Shown here: in pieces, positions 8,287 to 17,012 of the stretch
How positions within the stretch are numbered: position 1 is the stretch's first letter
Layout of the letters: every line of letters starts with the position of its first letter
Origin: Bacillota bacterium
GTDB lineage: Bacteria; Bacillota; Sulfobacillia; Sulfobacillales; Sulfobacillaceae
Assembly (NCBI GenBank): GCA_026627385.1
Contig: JAPNUR010000009.1
Span: forward strand, 50,479 to 114,478
DNA: 64,000 bases
Reading direction: 5' to 3'
Translations under genes and position numbers: made by a program
The notes under the pieces: model-generated
Databases searched by the model: none
What the model saw: the letters and a program-made list of their open reading frames with translations, nothing else
Told to the model about the DNA's origin: nothing

Positions 8287-9401
8287 GATTTCTCGGATAT
8301 TGCATCAACCATGGGAGCGGGGAAACGGTCGCGCTGGCCTAACGTCTCGAGAAAGGCTCTATACCCCCGCTGTTGCAACCATTCGCGCGTGCGACCCGTC
8401 ATCACCAACGGCCGTTGCTTAAGCTCTGCCACCGTACGGACACCGCTCAAAACCATAATCATTTTCAAGGTGGCATGTAAGGTGTCAAGCCACTGGTCGA
8501 GCGCTTCACCGCCCTCTTCCGCCACCGCTAGTCGCATGAGCGGGCCCGCCACGCCGACTGCGTGAGCCCCCATCGCCAAGGCCTTGGCCACGTCGTGCCC
8601 ACTGCGAATGCCGCCAGACGCCACCACCGTCACCCAGGGTTCCACCTCCGCTATCACTTCGCCGAGGCTTGCGGCTGTGGGCACCCCCCAGCGTAGCCAC
8701 TCGCGGTCAACCACCATGCCCCGACGCCAAGCCTCGACGGCAATGAAATTCGTTCCGCCCATCCCCCCAATATCAATGCCTTGTGCTCCCAATTGAACAA
8801 AACGGCGGGCTACGGGTCCAGTCATACCCTGGCCCACCTCCTTGGCAATAACCGGCACGCTCACGCGTTGGGCCACCTCGTGAAAGCGCGCGATGAGACC
8901 CCGGAATTGCCGATCACCTTCCGCCATGAAGAGTTCCTGGGCGGTATTCCAATGGACTTGAAGGAGGTTGGCGGCAATCAGGTCTACCGCCTTTTGCGCG
9001 CGGGCCAGATCGGTCCCCATACCTACGTTGGCAATAATGAGGCCCTCGGGGTTGGTCTCGCGTGCCACGGCATAACTCGCTATGGCCTCGCGATCTTCGA
9101 GGGCTGCCGTCTCGGATCCCACGGCCATGGCTAATCCATGGCGCCTAGCAAAACTCGCCAAGCGCCGATTGATACCGTACGCCTGAGCGGTTCCCCCCGT
9201 CATGGCGTTAATGATGACCGGGGAGCGCAATGGATAGCCAAAAAACTCAATGTCGAGCGAGACCTCATCAAAGTCAATCTCGCTCGCGCTTTCAGGCAAT
9301 AGCACCACGTCGTCAAATCCGGTTCCGCCTTGATCCGGTAACGCTTGCACGGCCTCAATGTGTTCCTGCTTGCGTCGTTGTCGTTGATCTCGGCCCCCCA
9401 C
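8283..9401 (-). CDS. fni: Type 2 isopentenyl-diphosphate isomerase (FMN, NADPH)
   Basis: Interconverts isopentenyl and dimethylallyl diphosphate, feeding farnesyl diphosphate to HpnD. The 372-aa TIM-barrel protein has the RKQEHI N-terminal motif, NAMTGGT, the QVHWNTAQELFMAEGDR substrate segment, AKEVGQGM, the GGMGGTNF FMN loop and ASGGIRSG phosphate loop. The start used is GTG 9401; the ribosome site is weak and the frame stays open a little further upstream, so the exact N terminus is uncertain. Its place directly ahead of the hopanoid genes links isoprenoid supply to hopanoid output. Confidence 0.95.
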   Translation of the reverse strand: MGGRDQRQRRKQEHIEAVQALPDQGGTGFDDVVLLPESASEIDFDEVSLDIEFFGYPLRSPVIINAMTGGTAQAYGINRRLASFARRHGLAMAVGSETAALEDREAIASYAVARETNPEGLIIANVGMGTDLARAQKAVDLIAANLLQVHWNTAQELFMAEGDRQFRGLIARFHEVAQRVSVPVIAKEVGQGMTGPVARRFVQLGAQGIDIGGMGGTNFIAVEAWRRGMVVDREWLRWGVPTAASLGEVIAEVEPWVTVVASGGIRSGHDVAKALAMGAHAVGVAGPLMRLAVAEEGGEALDQWLDTLHATLKMIMVLSGVRTVAELKQRPLVMTGRTREWLQQRGYRAFLETLGQRDRFPAPMVDAISEKS

Positions 9402-9485
9402 TCCATCACCCGCGTTTCTAAAAAATAGAATGATTCATGAGTCCTCTCTCGGTGCAATTTTCTGCGCCTTAGCGAGAAGGCTTTC

Positions 9486-9515
9486 TGGAAATTTTATGCC
9501 TGAGCCTTCTATAAT
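9486..9515 (+). promoter_or_regulatory. Predicted promoter of the acyltransferase gene
   Basis: A perfect TATAAT (9510-9515) lies 18 bp behind TGGAAA (9486-9491), about 40 bp ahead of the gene on the plus strand. The -35 is only a four-of-six match. Confidence 0.45.
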
Positions 9516-9529
9516 AATGTTAACACTGT

Positions 9530-9541
9530 CGACAATTGTCG
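9530..9541. promoter_or_regulatory. 12-bp perfect palindrome (candidate operator)
   Basis: CGACAATTGTCG lies 15 bp downstream of the predicted -10 and just upstream of the ribosome site of the acyltransferase gene, the usual place for a repressor site. No regulator is assigned. Confidence 0.4.
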
Positions 9542-9553
9542 TGTAGATAAGGA

Positions 9554-10942
9554 GTGAGATTCACGGAGCACGCGGTCATCAATCGCCGTCGGCGGTATCG
9601 GACGAACACGCTGACGGCAACGACTGAAGTCACGTTAGTGGCGTTGGGATTTGCCTTGCTGGGGCACCCGCCTTACGGCGCGGGGTTAGTGGCGTTGGTG
9701 GGGCTTGCTGCCGTCACGCCCCCACGACCACAGCGCACCCGTCGCTCTGAGTGGTCGCTGCCCCTAGTCATTTGCGTCGCAATCATCCTTAAGAGTATTG
9801 CCTGGAGCCGCTTTCGCATCCATCTCATGGGCCGATTGCCCCGCGGACCGGTGATTATTGTGGCGAACCACGCTCATGACGCCGACAGCATGATCTTGCC
9901 GGTTACGTTGGCCATGCGTCGCGGCCTTCATCATCCGCTCATCTCCTCCGGTTCGTCACGTCTCTTTGAACCGGGCTTTCTTGCAGAACGCATGCCGCCC
10001 GCGCTTGGGCAATGGCTGGCCGGACTAAACTTGTCCTCAATTTTATGGTCTATTGGTGTTCGCCCAATTGAAGATGCGCCCCTATCGCATAGTCTCAAAA
10101 GCTGGGCCTATCTCATCTACCAGGTCTGGGGCGATGAACCACTGGGGGACGTGTTCGATGAGCAGCTGATTCCTGAGGAGGCGCGGGGCCGCGCCATTAG
10201 CTACCTCTGGTCGCGGGGCGGATGGGCATTAAGCCACCAACGCCATACCCTGAGGGCCTTAAAAGATCCTTATCGACACTGGGTGCGTGATCACACGCGG
10301 GATCTTCTCGAATCACAAATGGCGGTGTTGCGCGAAGCAGCTGACCGCGGATTCGCCATCTACACCACCCCTGAAGGTCGGTTAACAACTGACGGACGCA
10401 TGGCGCGATTTCGCGCCAGTTGGACGCTGCTCGTCAACGGTTATCGTGGCTCGGTGGTGGCCGCAGCCACCAGTTATGACGTACTGCGCCGGGGACGGTT
10501 GCACCTGTGGACCATGCTCGCCCCCTTAACTCGCCTTGAGTCGGCTGAATCCGCCGTGGCTCGCTTGCGGCCCGTGACAGCCAGCCATCTCGTAGCGCAT
10601 GCCTGGTTTGCGACCAGCCAGCGCACGTTAGACCGTCTGGTGGCTATAGCTCTCGACACCTATCACCAGTTGCCGCATCACGCGGTGATCGCTCACAATC
10701 TGGCACAAAACCCCCAAGGTCTCATTCGGCGCCGTGTTCGCTGGCTCTTAAGGGCCTTGTCACAGGGCGCGCCCCTTCGCGACAAGCGCTTTCCCCACGT
10801 TCCCGATATCCTAACCTACTATGCTAATCAATTGACGGAAATTCTGTCCGCCTTGGACAGCGACGTGGCCCCATCGGCCTTGGCACAACGGAACCCCCTG
10901 ACAGTTGAGGGTGACGCTCAAAGCTCTTTGGATCGAGCATAA
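9554..10942 (+). CDS. PlsC/LPLAT-type acyltransferase, membrane protein
   Basis: A 462-aa protein with a hydrophobic N-terminal region (residues about 25-55 and 68-80, probably membrane segments) followed by a lysophospholipid-acyltransferase-like domain: VANHAHDADS matches the NHxxxxD catalytic box (the family usually reads NHQSYLD) and TTPEGRLTTDGR matches the PEG phosphate/glycerol-binding box. It presumably acylates a lipid or lipid-linked acceptor at the membrane; substrate unknown. It is transcribed away from fni-hpn. AAGGAG overlaps the GTG at 9554, so the true start may lie a few codons downstream. The about 190-residue C-terminal part has no recognised domain. Confidence 0.7.
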   Translation: MRFTEHAVINRRRRYRTNTLTATTEVTLVALGFALLGHPPYGAGLVALVGLAAVTPPRPQRTRRSEWSLPLVICVAIILKSIAWSRFRIHLMGRLPRGPVIIVANHAHDADSMILPVTLAMRRGLHHPLISSGSSRLFEPGFLAERMPPALGQWLAGLNLSSILWSIGVRPIEDAPLSHSLKSWAYLIYQVWGDEPLGDVFDEQLIPEEARGRAISYLWSRGGWALSHQRHTLRALKDPYRHWVRDHTRDLLESQMAVLREAADRGFAIYTTPEGRLTTDGRMARFRASWTLLVNGYRGSVVAAATSYDVLRRGRLHLWTMLAPLTRLESAESAVARLRPVTASHLVAHAWFATSQRTLDRLVAIALDTYHQLPHHAVIAHNLAQNPQGLIRRRVRWLLRALSQGAPLRDKRFPHVPDILTYYANQLTEILSALDSDVAPSALAQRNPLTVEGDAQSSLDRA

Positions 10943-11049
10943 CAGTACAGTGTGACAGGCGCCTTGACGCCAGTTTGCCAGCAGGATACCCGCGCCCCGC
11001 GGAACGGTTTCAGCACTAACGTCGCGCGTGAAAACCCTCGGCGAGGTTC

Positions 11050-11607
11050 TCAGGATCCCTCTCGGGCGGCCAGCCACTCTTCCCGCAGCATACCGTACAC
11101 GACATGGTCGACATAGCGGTCGCCTAGCCACTCCGCCTGGCGCACACACCCTTCCGCTAAAAAGCCCAAGCGTTCGGGTATCGCCCGACTCTTGCGGTTA
11201 TCCACTGCTGCCCGAATTTCCACACGGTTTAACTGATATTCGTCAAACGCGATGTTGACCACTGCCCGCACGGCATCGGTCATGATTCCACGCCCCTGAA
11301 ATGGCTCGCCGAGCCAATATCCCACACTGGTGAGCCGGTGCTGCCAATCAATATCATGCAACCCCAAACATCCCACCAGTTCGCCGCGGTAACAGACGCC
11401 GACTTGAAACCCGTTGTTTGCCGCTAACTGATTTAGAGAGAATTGGATAAAGCGCCGGGTATCGTCCACGCTTCGCGTCGAATCGACCCAGGGCAGCCAT
11501 TCCCGAAGGTACTGCCGTGAGGTATCGGTCAGTTGGAAGACGGCGTCTGCATCCTGGAGCGTCAGCAATCGCAAGTGGATCCTGTCGTTGACAGGGTAAA
11601 TAAACAT
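11050..11607 (-). CDS. GNAT acetyltransferase, RimJ/RimL type
   Basis: A 185-aa N-acetyltransferase. N-terminal IHLRLLTLQDADAVFQL is the usual RimL-type opening; VGYWLGEPFQGRGIMTDAV contains the acetyl-CoA pyrophosphate loop (QGRGIM for the Q/RxxGxG/A motif); NRVEIRAAVDNRKSRAIPERLGF is motif B. Such proteins acetylate ribosomal protein N termini or small amines; the substrate cannot be told. The ATG at 11607 follows GAGGAG by eight bases. It is a single gene, convergent with the acyltransferase. Confidence 0.88.
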   Translation of the reverse strand: MFIYPVNDRIHLRLLTLQDADAVFQLTDTSRQYLREWLPWVDSTRSVDDTRRFIQFSLNQLAANNGFQVGVCYRGELVGCLGLHDIDWQHRLTSVGYWLGEPFQGRGIMTDAVRAVVNIAFDEYQLNRVEIRAAVDNRKSRAIPERLGFLAEGCVRQAEWLGDRYVDHVVYGMLREEWLAAREGS

Positions 11608-11759
11608 AGCCCACTCCTCAGAGGGATTTTATCGAAACTATTGAGCCATCGCACATGTTGGCGAATCGCGAAAAACCGGAGGCGCGGGCGGGTCCTTACC
11701 CACCCACACCGTCTGGCCGCTGGTACGCATTCTCATCCCTCGATTCCCACCGTGAAAAC

Positions 11760-11984
11760 TTAGGGATGACGATGCGCATCTTCGAATGCTCGCACAAAAC
11801 TGCCCAGGCACGACCGGCAAATAAAGTCAATGTCCAGGAGGTGCTCGGGATCATAAAATACGTCGTAATGATAGGGAAAAGGCTGTCCACAACGGCGACA
11901 ATAATGCGTCACCACCCGTATCGGCATCGTGTAGGGCGTCGAATTGAGTTCTGGCGGGGTTTGACTTTCCTGTTGCTCCAACAC
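11760..11984 (-). CDS. Small zinc-ribbon protein, unknown function
   Basis: A 74-aa protein with two CxxC pairs 24 residues apart (HYCRRCGQ and FICRSCLG), which would bind one zinc ion. The start is GTG 11984, eight bases behind AAAGGGGG; an in-frame TTG further upstream at 12056 has no ribosome site. No family is recognised beyond the ribbon. It stands alone between the GNAT and HAD genes. Confidence 0.65.
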   Translation of the reverse strand: MLEQQESQTPPELNSTPYTMPIRVVTHYCRRCGQPFPYHYDVFYDPEHLLDIDFICRSCLGSFVRAFEDAHRHP

Positions 11985-12119
11985 GGTTAATACCCCCTTT
12001 GTAACCAGCTTTCGTGGGACAGGCCTCCCACGCTCAGCATCTTCCCCTATTATCAACCGAGAATATTACAAAAAAGTTACCAACCCCGATTCTTTTCCAA
12101 GAAATTTCCCACAGCGCGC

Positions 12120-12584
12120 CTAGGTGCGGAGCGTAGCGATCAGGCGGCGGGGTTCGATCAACAGTCCCAAGGCATCATCAATGGACTTCACGACCAGATG
12201 CGCCTTCGCCAGCGTCACCATCGCAGCTCCCTCACCGCCGAGAATGCCAATGGCCAGATCTGCCACCGTAAACATTGGTGCGTCGTTCACGCCGTTGCCT
12301 AGAGCCACGACGCCGGCACCGGCTTCTTGGAGATGGATAACGGCTCGCTTCTTCTCTTCTCCATCCTTTACCACGGTGAGGGTGGCACCCACCGCGCGCG
12401 CAAACTCTGTGGCGGTTCCGAACGTGTCCGCCGTAAGAATCACCACCGCGTACGCTTTCATCACGCGTTGCAGCAAGATGCGGGTGTCCTCCGAGACAGC
12501 GCCATCTAGCGCGAGCGTTCCGTTGAAATCAAATACCGCGTGCGAGAGGAGAAGCCGACCACGGCCAGGAATATCACATACCAC
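12120..12584 (-). CDS. HAD-superfamily phosphatase, soluble P-type-ATPase-like
   Basis: A 154-aa HAD domain without a cap. Motif I is DFNGT (Asp 19 nucleophile, with Asn at +2 where phosphatases usually have Asp), motif II LTADT, a lysine in EEKK for motif III, and GNGVNDAPM (residues 96-104) for motif IV. The GNGVNDAPM sequence is that of the P-domain of P-type ATPases, so this belongs to the small soluble proteins that look like an isolated P-domain. Substrate unknown. The GTG start at 12584 has only a weak ribosome site. Confidence 0.82.
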   Translation of the reverse strand: MVCDIPGRGRLLLSHAVFDFNGTLALDGAVSEDTRILLQRVMKAYAVVILTADTFGTATEFARAVGATLTVVKDGEEKKRAVIHLQEAGAGVVALGNGVNDAPMFTVADLAIGILGGEGAAMVTLAKAHLVVKSIDDALGLLIEPRRLIATLRT

Positions 12585-12667
12585 CTAGGGTTCACTCCCG
12601 TCTCGACTGACAATAATAGAGAAGGACATGGCCTCACGACTGCCGGCTATCGTCCAGCCGTCCGCCA

Positions 12668-13630
12668 TTAATATTCGCGGTCCAAGTTGACAGCAGTGGG
12701 CAACGTTTCTCCTCGTTGATAAGCGGTCCAATTAGCCAAAAACAGTTCAACCATCCGCTTGTCGAGATGCGGTGACCATCCACCGGTATGGGGAGTGATG
12801 AGCACGCCATCGAGCGTCCACAACGGATGATCCAGCGGGAGCGGCTCCTCATCAAAGACATCAAGGGCTGCTCCGCGAATCTGATGAGTTCTTAACGCCT
12901 CAACCAGGGCATCCTCGTCAACCACCGGGCCCCGCGCATAATTTAACAAAATCGCTGACGATTTCATGACAGCGAATTGCGGTGCAGAGATGAAATGGTA
13001 CGTTTGACGGGTTAACGGCGTCAATATCACCACAAAATCAGCCTGCGGCAGAGCTTCAGCCAATTCGTCCATCCCGTACACTACATCAAAATGGCGCAAC
13101 GACGTTTTTTGCATTTTGACGCCAATCACCATCATATCAAACGCTTTAGCCTTGCGCGCCAACTCTTGACCAATAGAGCCAGCTCCTACAATCAGGAGCG
13201 TTTTCCCCGTCAACTCATCGATAGGGTAGTGGCGATCCCATCTTCGATCGCGTTGGTTTTGCCAAAAAACGTGAAGCCCGCGGGTATAGGCAATTAATGT
13301 TCCCATAATTTGCTCGCCGATGGGACGGCCATGCATCCCCCGCGAATTGGATAAGAGAATGTTGCGGTCACGGAGCCGAGCAAATGGCACCGTATCCACT
13401 CCCGCCGACAGGCTATGAATCCACCGCAGCTGCGGCAAGCGGTCCACGAGGATGGGCGTGACCCGCGATCCCCAAGTGACCAACACTTCGCAGTCAAGGA
13501 GAGCATCGGGCCACGCGCCTCCCGCTTCGGCGTCACTGGGTATGGTTCCAAAAGAGATGCGTTCATCGCCAATCGCTTGTCGCAACTGGTGCTGGGCGGT
13601 TTCACCCAGCGGCGCGCCCACAAAAATCAT
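12668..13630 (-). CDS. D-2-hydroxyacid dehydrogenase, NAD(P)-dependent
   Basis: A 320-aa member of the D-isomer-specific 2-hydroxyacid dehydrogenases, which reduce 2-keto acids such as glyoxylate or hydroxypyruvate. The cofactor loop is VGAGSIG (about 148-154); the catalytic triad is Arg 233 (YARGPVVDE), Glu 262 (DVFDEEPL) and His 281 (TPHTGGWSP). The ATG at 13630 follows GGAGG by seven bases; a further upstream start at 13648 is less likely. The exact substrate cannot be told from the sequence and the neighbours give no pathway. Confidence 0.88.
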   Translation of the reverse strand: MIFVGAPLGETAQHQLRQAIGDERISFGTIPSDAEAGGAWPDALLDCEVLVTWGSRVTPILVDRLPQLRWIHSLSAGVDTVPFARLRDRNILLSNSRGMHGRPIGEQIMGTLIAYTRGLHVFWQNQRDRRWDRHYPIDELTGKTLLIVGAGSIGQELARKAKAFDMMVIGVKMQKTSLRHFDVVYGMDELAEALPQADFVVILTPLTRQTYHFISAPQFAVMKSSAILLNYARGPVVDEDALVEALRTHQIRGAALDVFDEEPLPLDHPLWTLDGVLITPHTGGWSPHLDKRMVELFLANWTAYQRGETLPTAVNLDREY

Positions 13631-13952
13631 ATGATGCCTCCGCTCCAAACAATCTAGATACGGTACGGGACCGCGGCTCTTCTCGCTTTCGACAAGTGGG
13701 CCTCCTCACCCATGGAGTCGCTCCATCAACGTCCCTCCGCAGCGCAAGAATCCACGAGCGGTATGTCGTTTCTTCATCGACGACTGCTGAGCTCGGGCTA
13801 CTGGCTTCCCTTGCCTTCCATGCTAACAAATTTTCCGCATGCTCGAGAAGCCGGTGCCATGCAAAAATCCGCCGCGCTCAATGATGTCCTGAAACAGGAA
13901 GGGCAGATGGTGGCCCGTTAGGTTCCGGCTGGACCCTCTTTTCTTGGCACAT
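13631..13952. other. Intergenic, nothing recognised
   Basis: About 320 bp between the dehydrogenase start and the stop of the PLP enzyme. No gene, clear terminator or promoter was identified by eye. Confidence 0.5.
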
Positions 13953-15122
13953 TTACGAAATCGCCTCCAACGCCTGACGAAAATCGGCGATGATGTCCTC
14001 AATGGATTCAATCCCCACAGAGATGCGCACCACGCCTTCGTCAATGCCAACCCAGGCCCGTTCTTCCCGAGACAGTTCACGGTGCGAAGCCACAACGGGG
14101 TGAGATACGGTGGTCGTCACATCTCCTAAGCTTGGTACCATCCGCACCCATTGTAAGCGCTGAACCATGCGCTCCACCGCATCAAACCCCTGCCGCAAGC
14201 GCATCGACACAATGGCGCCAAATCCCCGCACAAACAACTTTTGCGCGATCTCATAATCAGGATGAGACGGAAGGCCGGGATAATATACCGCACTAATCGC
14301 GGAGCAGGTTTCTAACGCTCTCGCAAGCTTGAAGGCGTTGTCGCTTTGCCGCTCCATGCGAAGCGCGAGGGTCCGCGCACCGCGCAGCGCGAGCCAGGCA
14401 GCAAAGGGGTCGGGGGTAAACCCGGCCATATCCACGATGTCCTGCGCTGCGTGGGTGATCTGCTCCGAACCTACAATAACGCCGAGGACGACGTCACTGT
14501 GCCCACCAATAAATTTTGTGGCCGAGTGCACCACGACATCCGCTCCCCACTTAAAGGGTGTCACGTGAAATGGGGTGGCAAAGGTATTGTCGACGAGTAC
14601 CTTAATCCCGCGGGCATGTGCCGTCGGGATGAGTGTATCCAAGGGACTCACCCGCCCTAGTGGGTTGGAGAGACTTTCCACCACCAACACTCCAGGACCA
14701 TTCGCAAAGACAGCATCGCAAGCCCCAGGATCGTGGCCGTCCACCCACTGAACGCGGTAACCCAACGGCTCTAGCACGCGTCGACATAACCCCACAGTGC
14801 CTCCATAGATTTCCCGAGCCAGGTAGATGGAGGCGGGTTCTGGGGAAAGCGCTAGGAGGGCCGCTAACACACTCGCTGTTCCCGATGCGGTCACCACCGC
14901 TCCCTCCGCACCTTCTAACCGCGCCATCAGCTGACCCAACGCCTCCACATTGGGATTTTTGCCGCGTGTGTACGTATAGCCAGTCTCTAATCCGGTCAAG
15001 ATCGCATCGACTTGCTTGACGCTATGAAAGGCATAGACCGACGTCTGGAAGATGGGATCGGCGACAGCATTCGACGGGACATCAATCTGTGACGGTTGCA
15101 CCACTTGGCTGAAAATATCCAC
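13953..15122 (-). CDS. Cystathionine gamma-synthase / methionine gamma-lyase family PLP enzyme
   Basis: A 389-aa Cys/Met-metabolism PLP enzyme (fold type I). Visible: ETGYTYTRGKNPNVEAL (substrate/phosphate loop from the neighbouring subunit), TASGTASV, VDNTFATPF (Asp binding the pyridine nitrogen) and HSATKFIGGHSD with the PLP lysine at residue 203. Family members make cystathionine, split cystathionine or methionine, or sulfhydrylate homoserine esters; the sequence alone does not decide. Start GTG 15122 with GGAAGGA upstream. A decayed copy of its 5' end lies 1.7 kb upstream at 16807-17012. Confidence 0.88.
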   Translation of the reverse strand: MDIFSQVVQPSQIDVPSNAVADPIFQTSVYAFHSVKQVDAILTGLETGYTYTRGKNPNVEALGQLMARLEGAEGAVVTASGTASVLAALLALSPEPASIYLAREIYGGTVGLCRRVLEPLGYRVQWVDGHDPGACDAVFANGPGVLVVESLSNPLGRVSPLDTLIPTAHARGIKVLVDNTFATPFHVTPFKWGADVVVHSATKFIGGHSDVVLGVIVGSEQITHAAQDIVDMAGFTPDPFAAWLALRGARTLALRMERQSDNAFKLARALETCSAISAVYYPGLPSHPDYEIAQKLFVRGFGAIVSMRLRQGFDAVERMVQRLQWVRMVPSLGDVTTTVSHPVVASHRELSREERAWVGIDEGVVRISVGIESIEDIIADFRQALEAIS

Positions 15123-15781
15123 TGCACATCATCCTTCCATGATTCTCCCCCTTATTGTCTCCGATGGTATCCAAACAACAAACCATTCTCAAAGGATGGG
15201 GCGATAATGTCGGGGGTGTTGGCTCCCGGCCGGGCGGTCCATTCTCGCACAGCCCTTATAGGTGTTACTGCTTAAGGCTCAGGGCAGATACTTCAGTCGC
15301 CACCGGCGCGGGCGGACCCAAGGAGAGGCGTGCACGTGTCAAACCTGACTCGCATTTCCCGGTTTTGTCGGCGCACTACGAACTCTTTAGGTTCGAGCCC
15401 ACCTCTGTTACCACGAACTTATCATAACTTGCACGTTAGACGACCCCGAAAATCTTTACACGAGATAGGCTTCGAGGCTTCTATTTGATCGCAAAATGAT
15501 GTCAAGCACCCCGTTCATTGATCTGTTCGGACAATTAGCACGCCGTCGTGAACCATGTGCGATGGCGCGAAACTGTAGCGATGATGGCTAGGACTTTCTC
15601 GCATCCGATCGGGGCGCTCTCCTCCCTTCACTTAGCCGACCTCCATAACTTGTTGCCCACGCGCGCATTAGTTGGCGCGGTACCAGAATCCGCGCCCCAG
15701 CGGGCAAAATGGGGCGCCTTTAAGGAAACTAGGCTCATCTAGAAAGCGTTGCCACGTTCACCGACCGTAACGGGGATCAAA
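15123..15781. other. 659-bp intergenic region, nothing firm
   Basis: Contains the leader of the PLP-enzyme gene and the downstream region of the nucleotidyltransferase pair. I looked for a SAM-I riboswitch and a tRNA (a GGTTCGA stretch near 15391) and could not support either. Scattered short open frames have no homology. Confidence 0.4.
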
Positions 15782-16183
15782 TTACACACGCCCAATCAGC
15801 ATGGTCTCGTCACCCCCGAAGATGCGCCGGCGCTTCCATGGCGGCGGTGTGGCAACCAAGAGCCACGCCCGCAGTTTCCAGTGTGGAATCAAAAACCAGG
15901 GTTGCGGCAACGTCCACCGACTGTCAAACACCCATGACGGTGTCGGAATGCCATCGCGCACGGTCAGATACTCGATGGTCGCCGCGAGAAAGCAGGCCCA
16001 TCGATGCTTGTCGGTGTTCTCCGAATCACAAATCGGGTCCTCAACCAATCGTTGCCGCTCGTTTGGATCTAGTGTCCGGCGCCAATCATCCAGGAAATCG
16101 CCCAATACAATCAAGACGGTTTCCTGACCGGTGAGGACCTTCTGCCAGGCCTCGGCTAACGGCATAGGAACGTAAATGCTCAT
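15782..16183 (-). CDS. Hypothetical partner of the nucleotidyltransferase
   Basis: A 133-aa protein starting at ATG 16183, overlapping the stop of the upstream nucleotidyltransferase gene as ATGA, so the two are translated together. It opens MSIYVPMPLAEAWQKVLTG, is rich in Trp, and ends in a basic KRRRIFGGDE segment. No catalytic motif is recognised. The tight pairing with a DUF6036/AbiEii-like nucleotidyltransferase resembles two-gene toxin-antitoxin modules; which gene would be toxin is an inference only. Confidence 0.65.
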   Translation of the reverse strand: MSIYVPMPLAEAWQKVLTGQETVLIVLGDFLDDWRRTLDPNERQRLVEDPICDSENTDKHRWACFLAATIEYLTVRDGIPTPSWVFDSRWTLPQPWFLIPHWKLRAWLLVATPPPWKRRRIFGGDETMLIGRV

Positions 16184-16704
16184 AACGATGTTAGCCCTTC
16201 GATACAAGACTCAGCAAAATACTGGTGCTTGGCTGTCAGCAAATTCTTGGGAATATATCGTTCGACGATGTCTAAGATCTCGGAGAGCGTACGAATTTCG
16301 AGATATCGAATCAGTGCTTGCACATCGGCAAGATCTTCCATGCGCGCAGCATAAACCTTGAGAGCCAACATATAATCCGCCGTCACAGCATAAACGCGCA
16401 GTCCTTCAAACTCCTGCCATAATTCTTGCGGCGGCGTCCCGTAAAAAAATCCCTTAATAGCGTCATTGAGCCAATCCGTGGGAAGTCCTAACTCTCTGGC
16501 CACCTCGGACGCGGCCTGACGAACCGGCTCGGCGGGCGGGGAAATATAGGCGTCGATATCTTTGGTCACGCCGCACGATCCCAACACCAGTGCCATCCAC
16601 GCGCCGCCAGCAATGACAATGTCTGCGTGCAGTCCCTCTTCGGCCAGTCGGTGTCCTAGCAAGGCCAGGGCCTGATACATCTCATCCACCTTCACAGACT
16701 TCAT
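16180..16704 (-). CDS. Nucleotidyltransferase, DUF6036/AbiEii-like
   Basis: A protein of up to 174 aa with the minimal nucleotidyltransferase core: IAGGAWMAL (the GG/GS loop) followed by TKDIDAYI (DxD metal ligands). A helical C-terminal half follows (ALKVYAARMEDLADVQALI, with the conserved K and the DxxDxxxL motif seen in AbiEii/DUF6036 proteins). Such proteins act as toxins or stress nucleotidyltransferases that modify tRNA or other targets. The ATG at 16704 has GAAGAGG directly against it; ATG 16680, five bases behind AAGGTGG, may be the true start. It overlaps its partner gene by four bases. Confidence 0.72.
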   Translation of the reverse strand: MKSVKVDEMYQALALLGHRLAEEGLHADIVIAGGAWMALVLGSCGVTKDIDAYISPPAEPVRQAASEVARELGLPTDWLNDAIKGFFYGTPPQELWQEFEGLRVYAVTADYMLALKVYAARMEDLADVQALIRYLEIRTLSEILDIVERYIPKNLLTAKHQYFAESCIEGLTSL

Positions 16705-16806
16705 CCTCTTCGACGGGTTTATCTAAAGTGTAGCACGTTATCCTGTGACCAATGGAAAGGGAGCTAAGCGATGTACCTGCCATTGGCTCTTTCCACACTT
16801 TATCAC

Positions 16807-17012
16807 CGCGCCATCGGCTGACCCAACGCCTCCCCATGGGGATCTTTCCACGGGTGTACGTATAGCCAGTGTCTAATCCGGCCAAGGTCGCATCCACTTG
16901 CTTGACACCATAAAAGGCGTAGACCGACAGCTGGATCAGGAGGTCGACCAACGCGTTTGAAGGCCCATTGATTTTTATGATCGTTGCACCATTTGGCTAG
17001 GATATTCACAGG
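16807..17012 (-). pseudogene. Decayed duplicate of the 5' end of the cystathionine gamma-synthase-type gene
   Basis: On the minus strand this piece repeats the first about 70 codons of the gene at 13953-15122. Shared stretches include the SVYAF-GVKQVDA, TGYTYTRGK and the end of the region around ...SQPMAR (compare QLMARLEG). Substitutions, small indels and a lost frame show it is non-functional. It covers the N-terminal dimer/substrate loop only; nothing of the PLP-binding domain is present. It lies between the nucleotidyltransferase gene and tcmP, and may mark one edge of an insertion. Confidence 0.75.

Noticed and set aside
15370..15415. tRNA suggested by a GGTTCGAGCCC stretch
   Set aside because: The bases around the putative T-loop do not form a five-pair stem and no acceptor or anticodon arm could be placed upstream.
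15123..15450. SAM-I riboswitch in front of the cystathionine gamma-synthase-type gene
   Set aside because: The leader was read on the minus strand for the conserved S-box core and the GGCCCGATGAA-like segment; neither is present.
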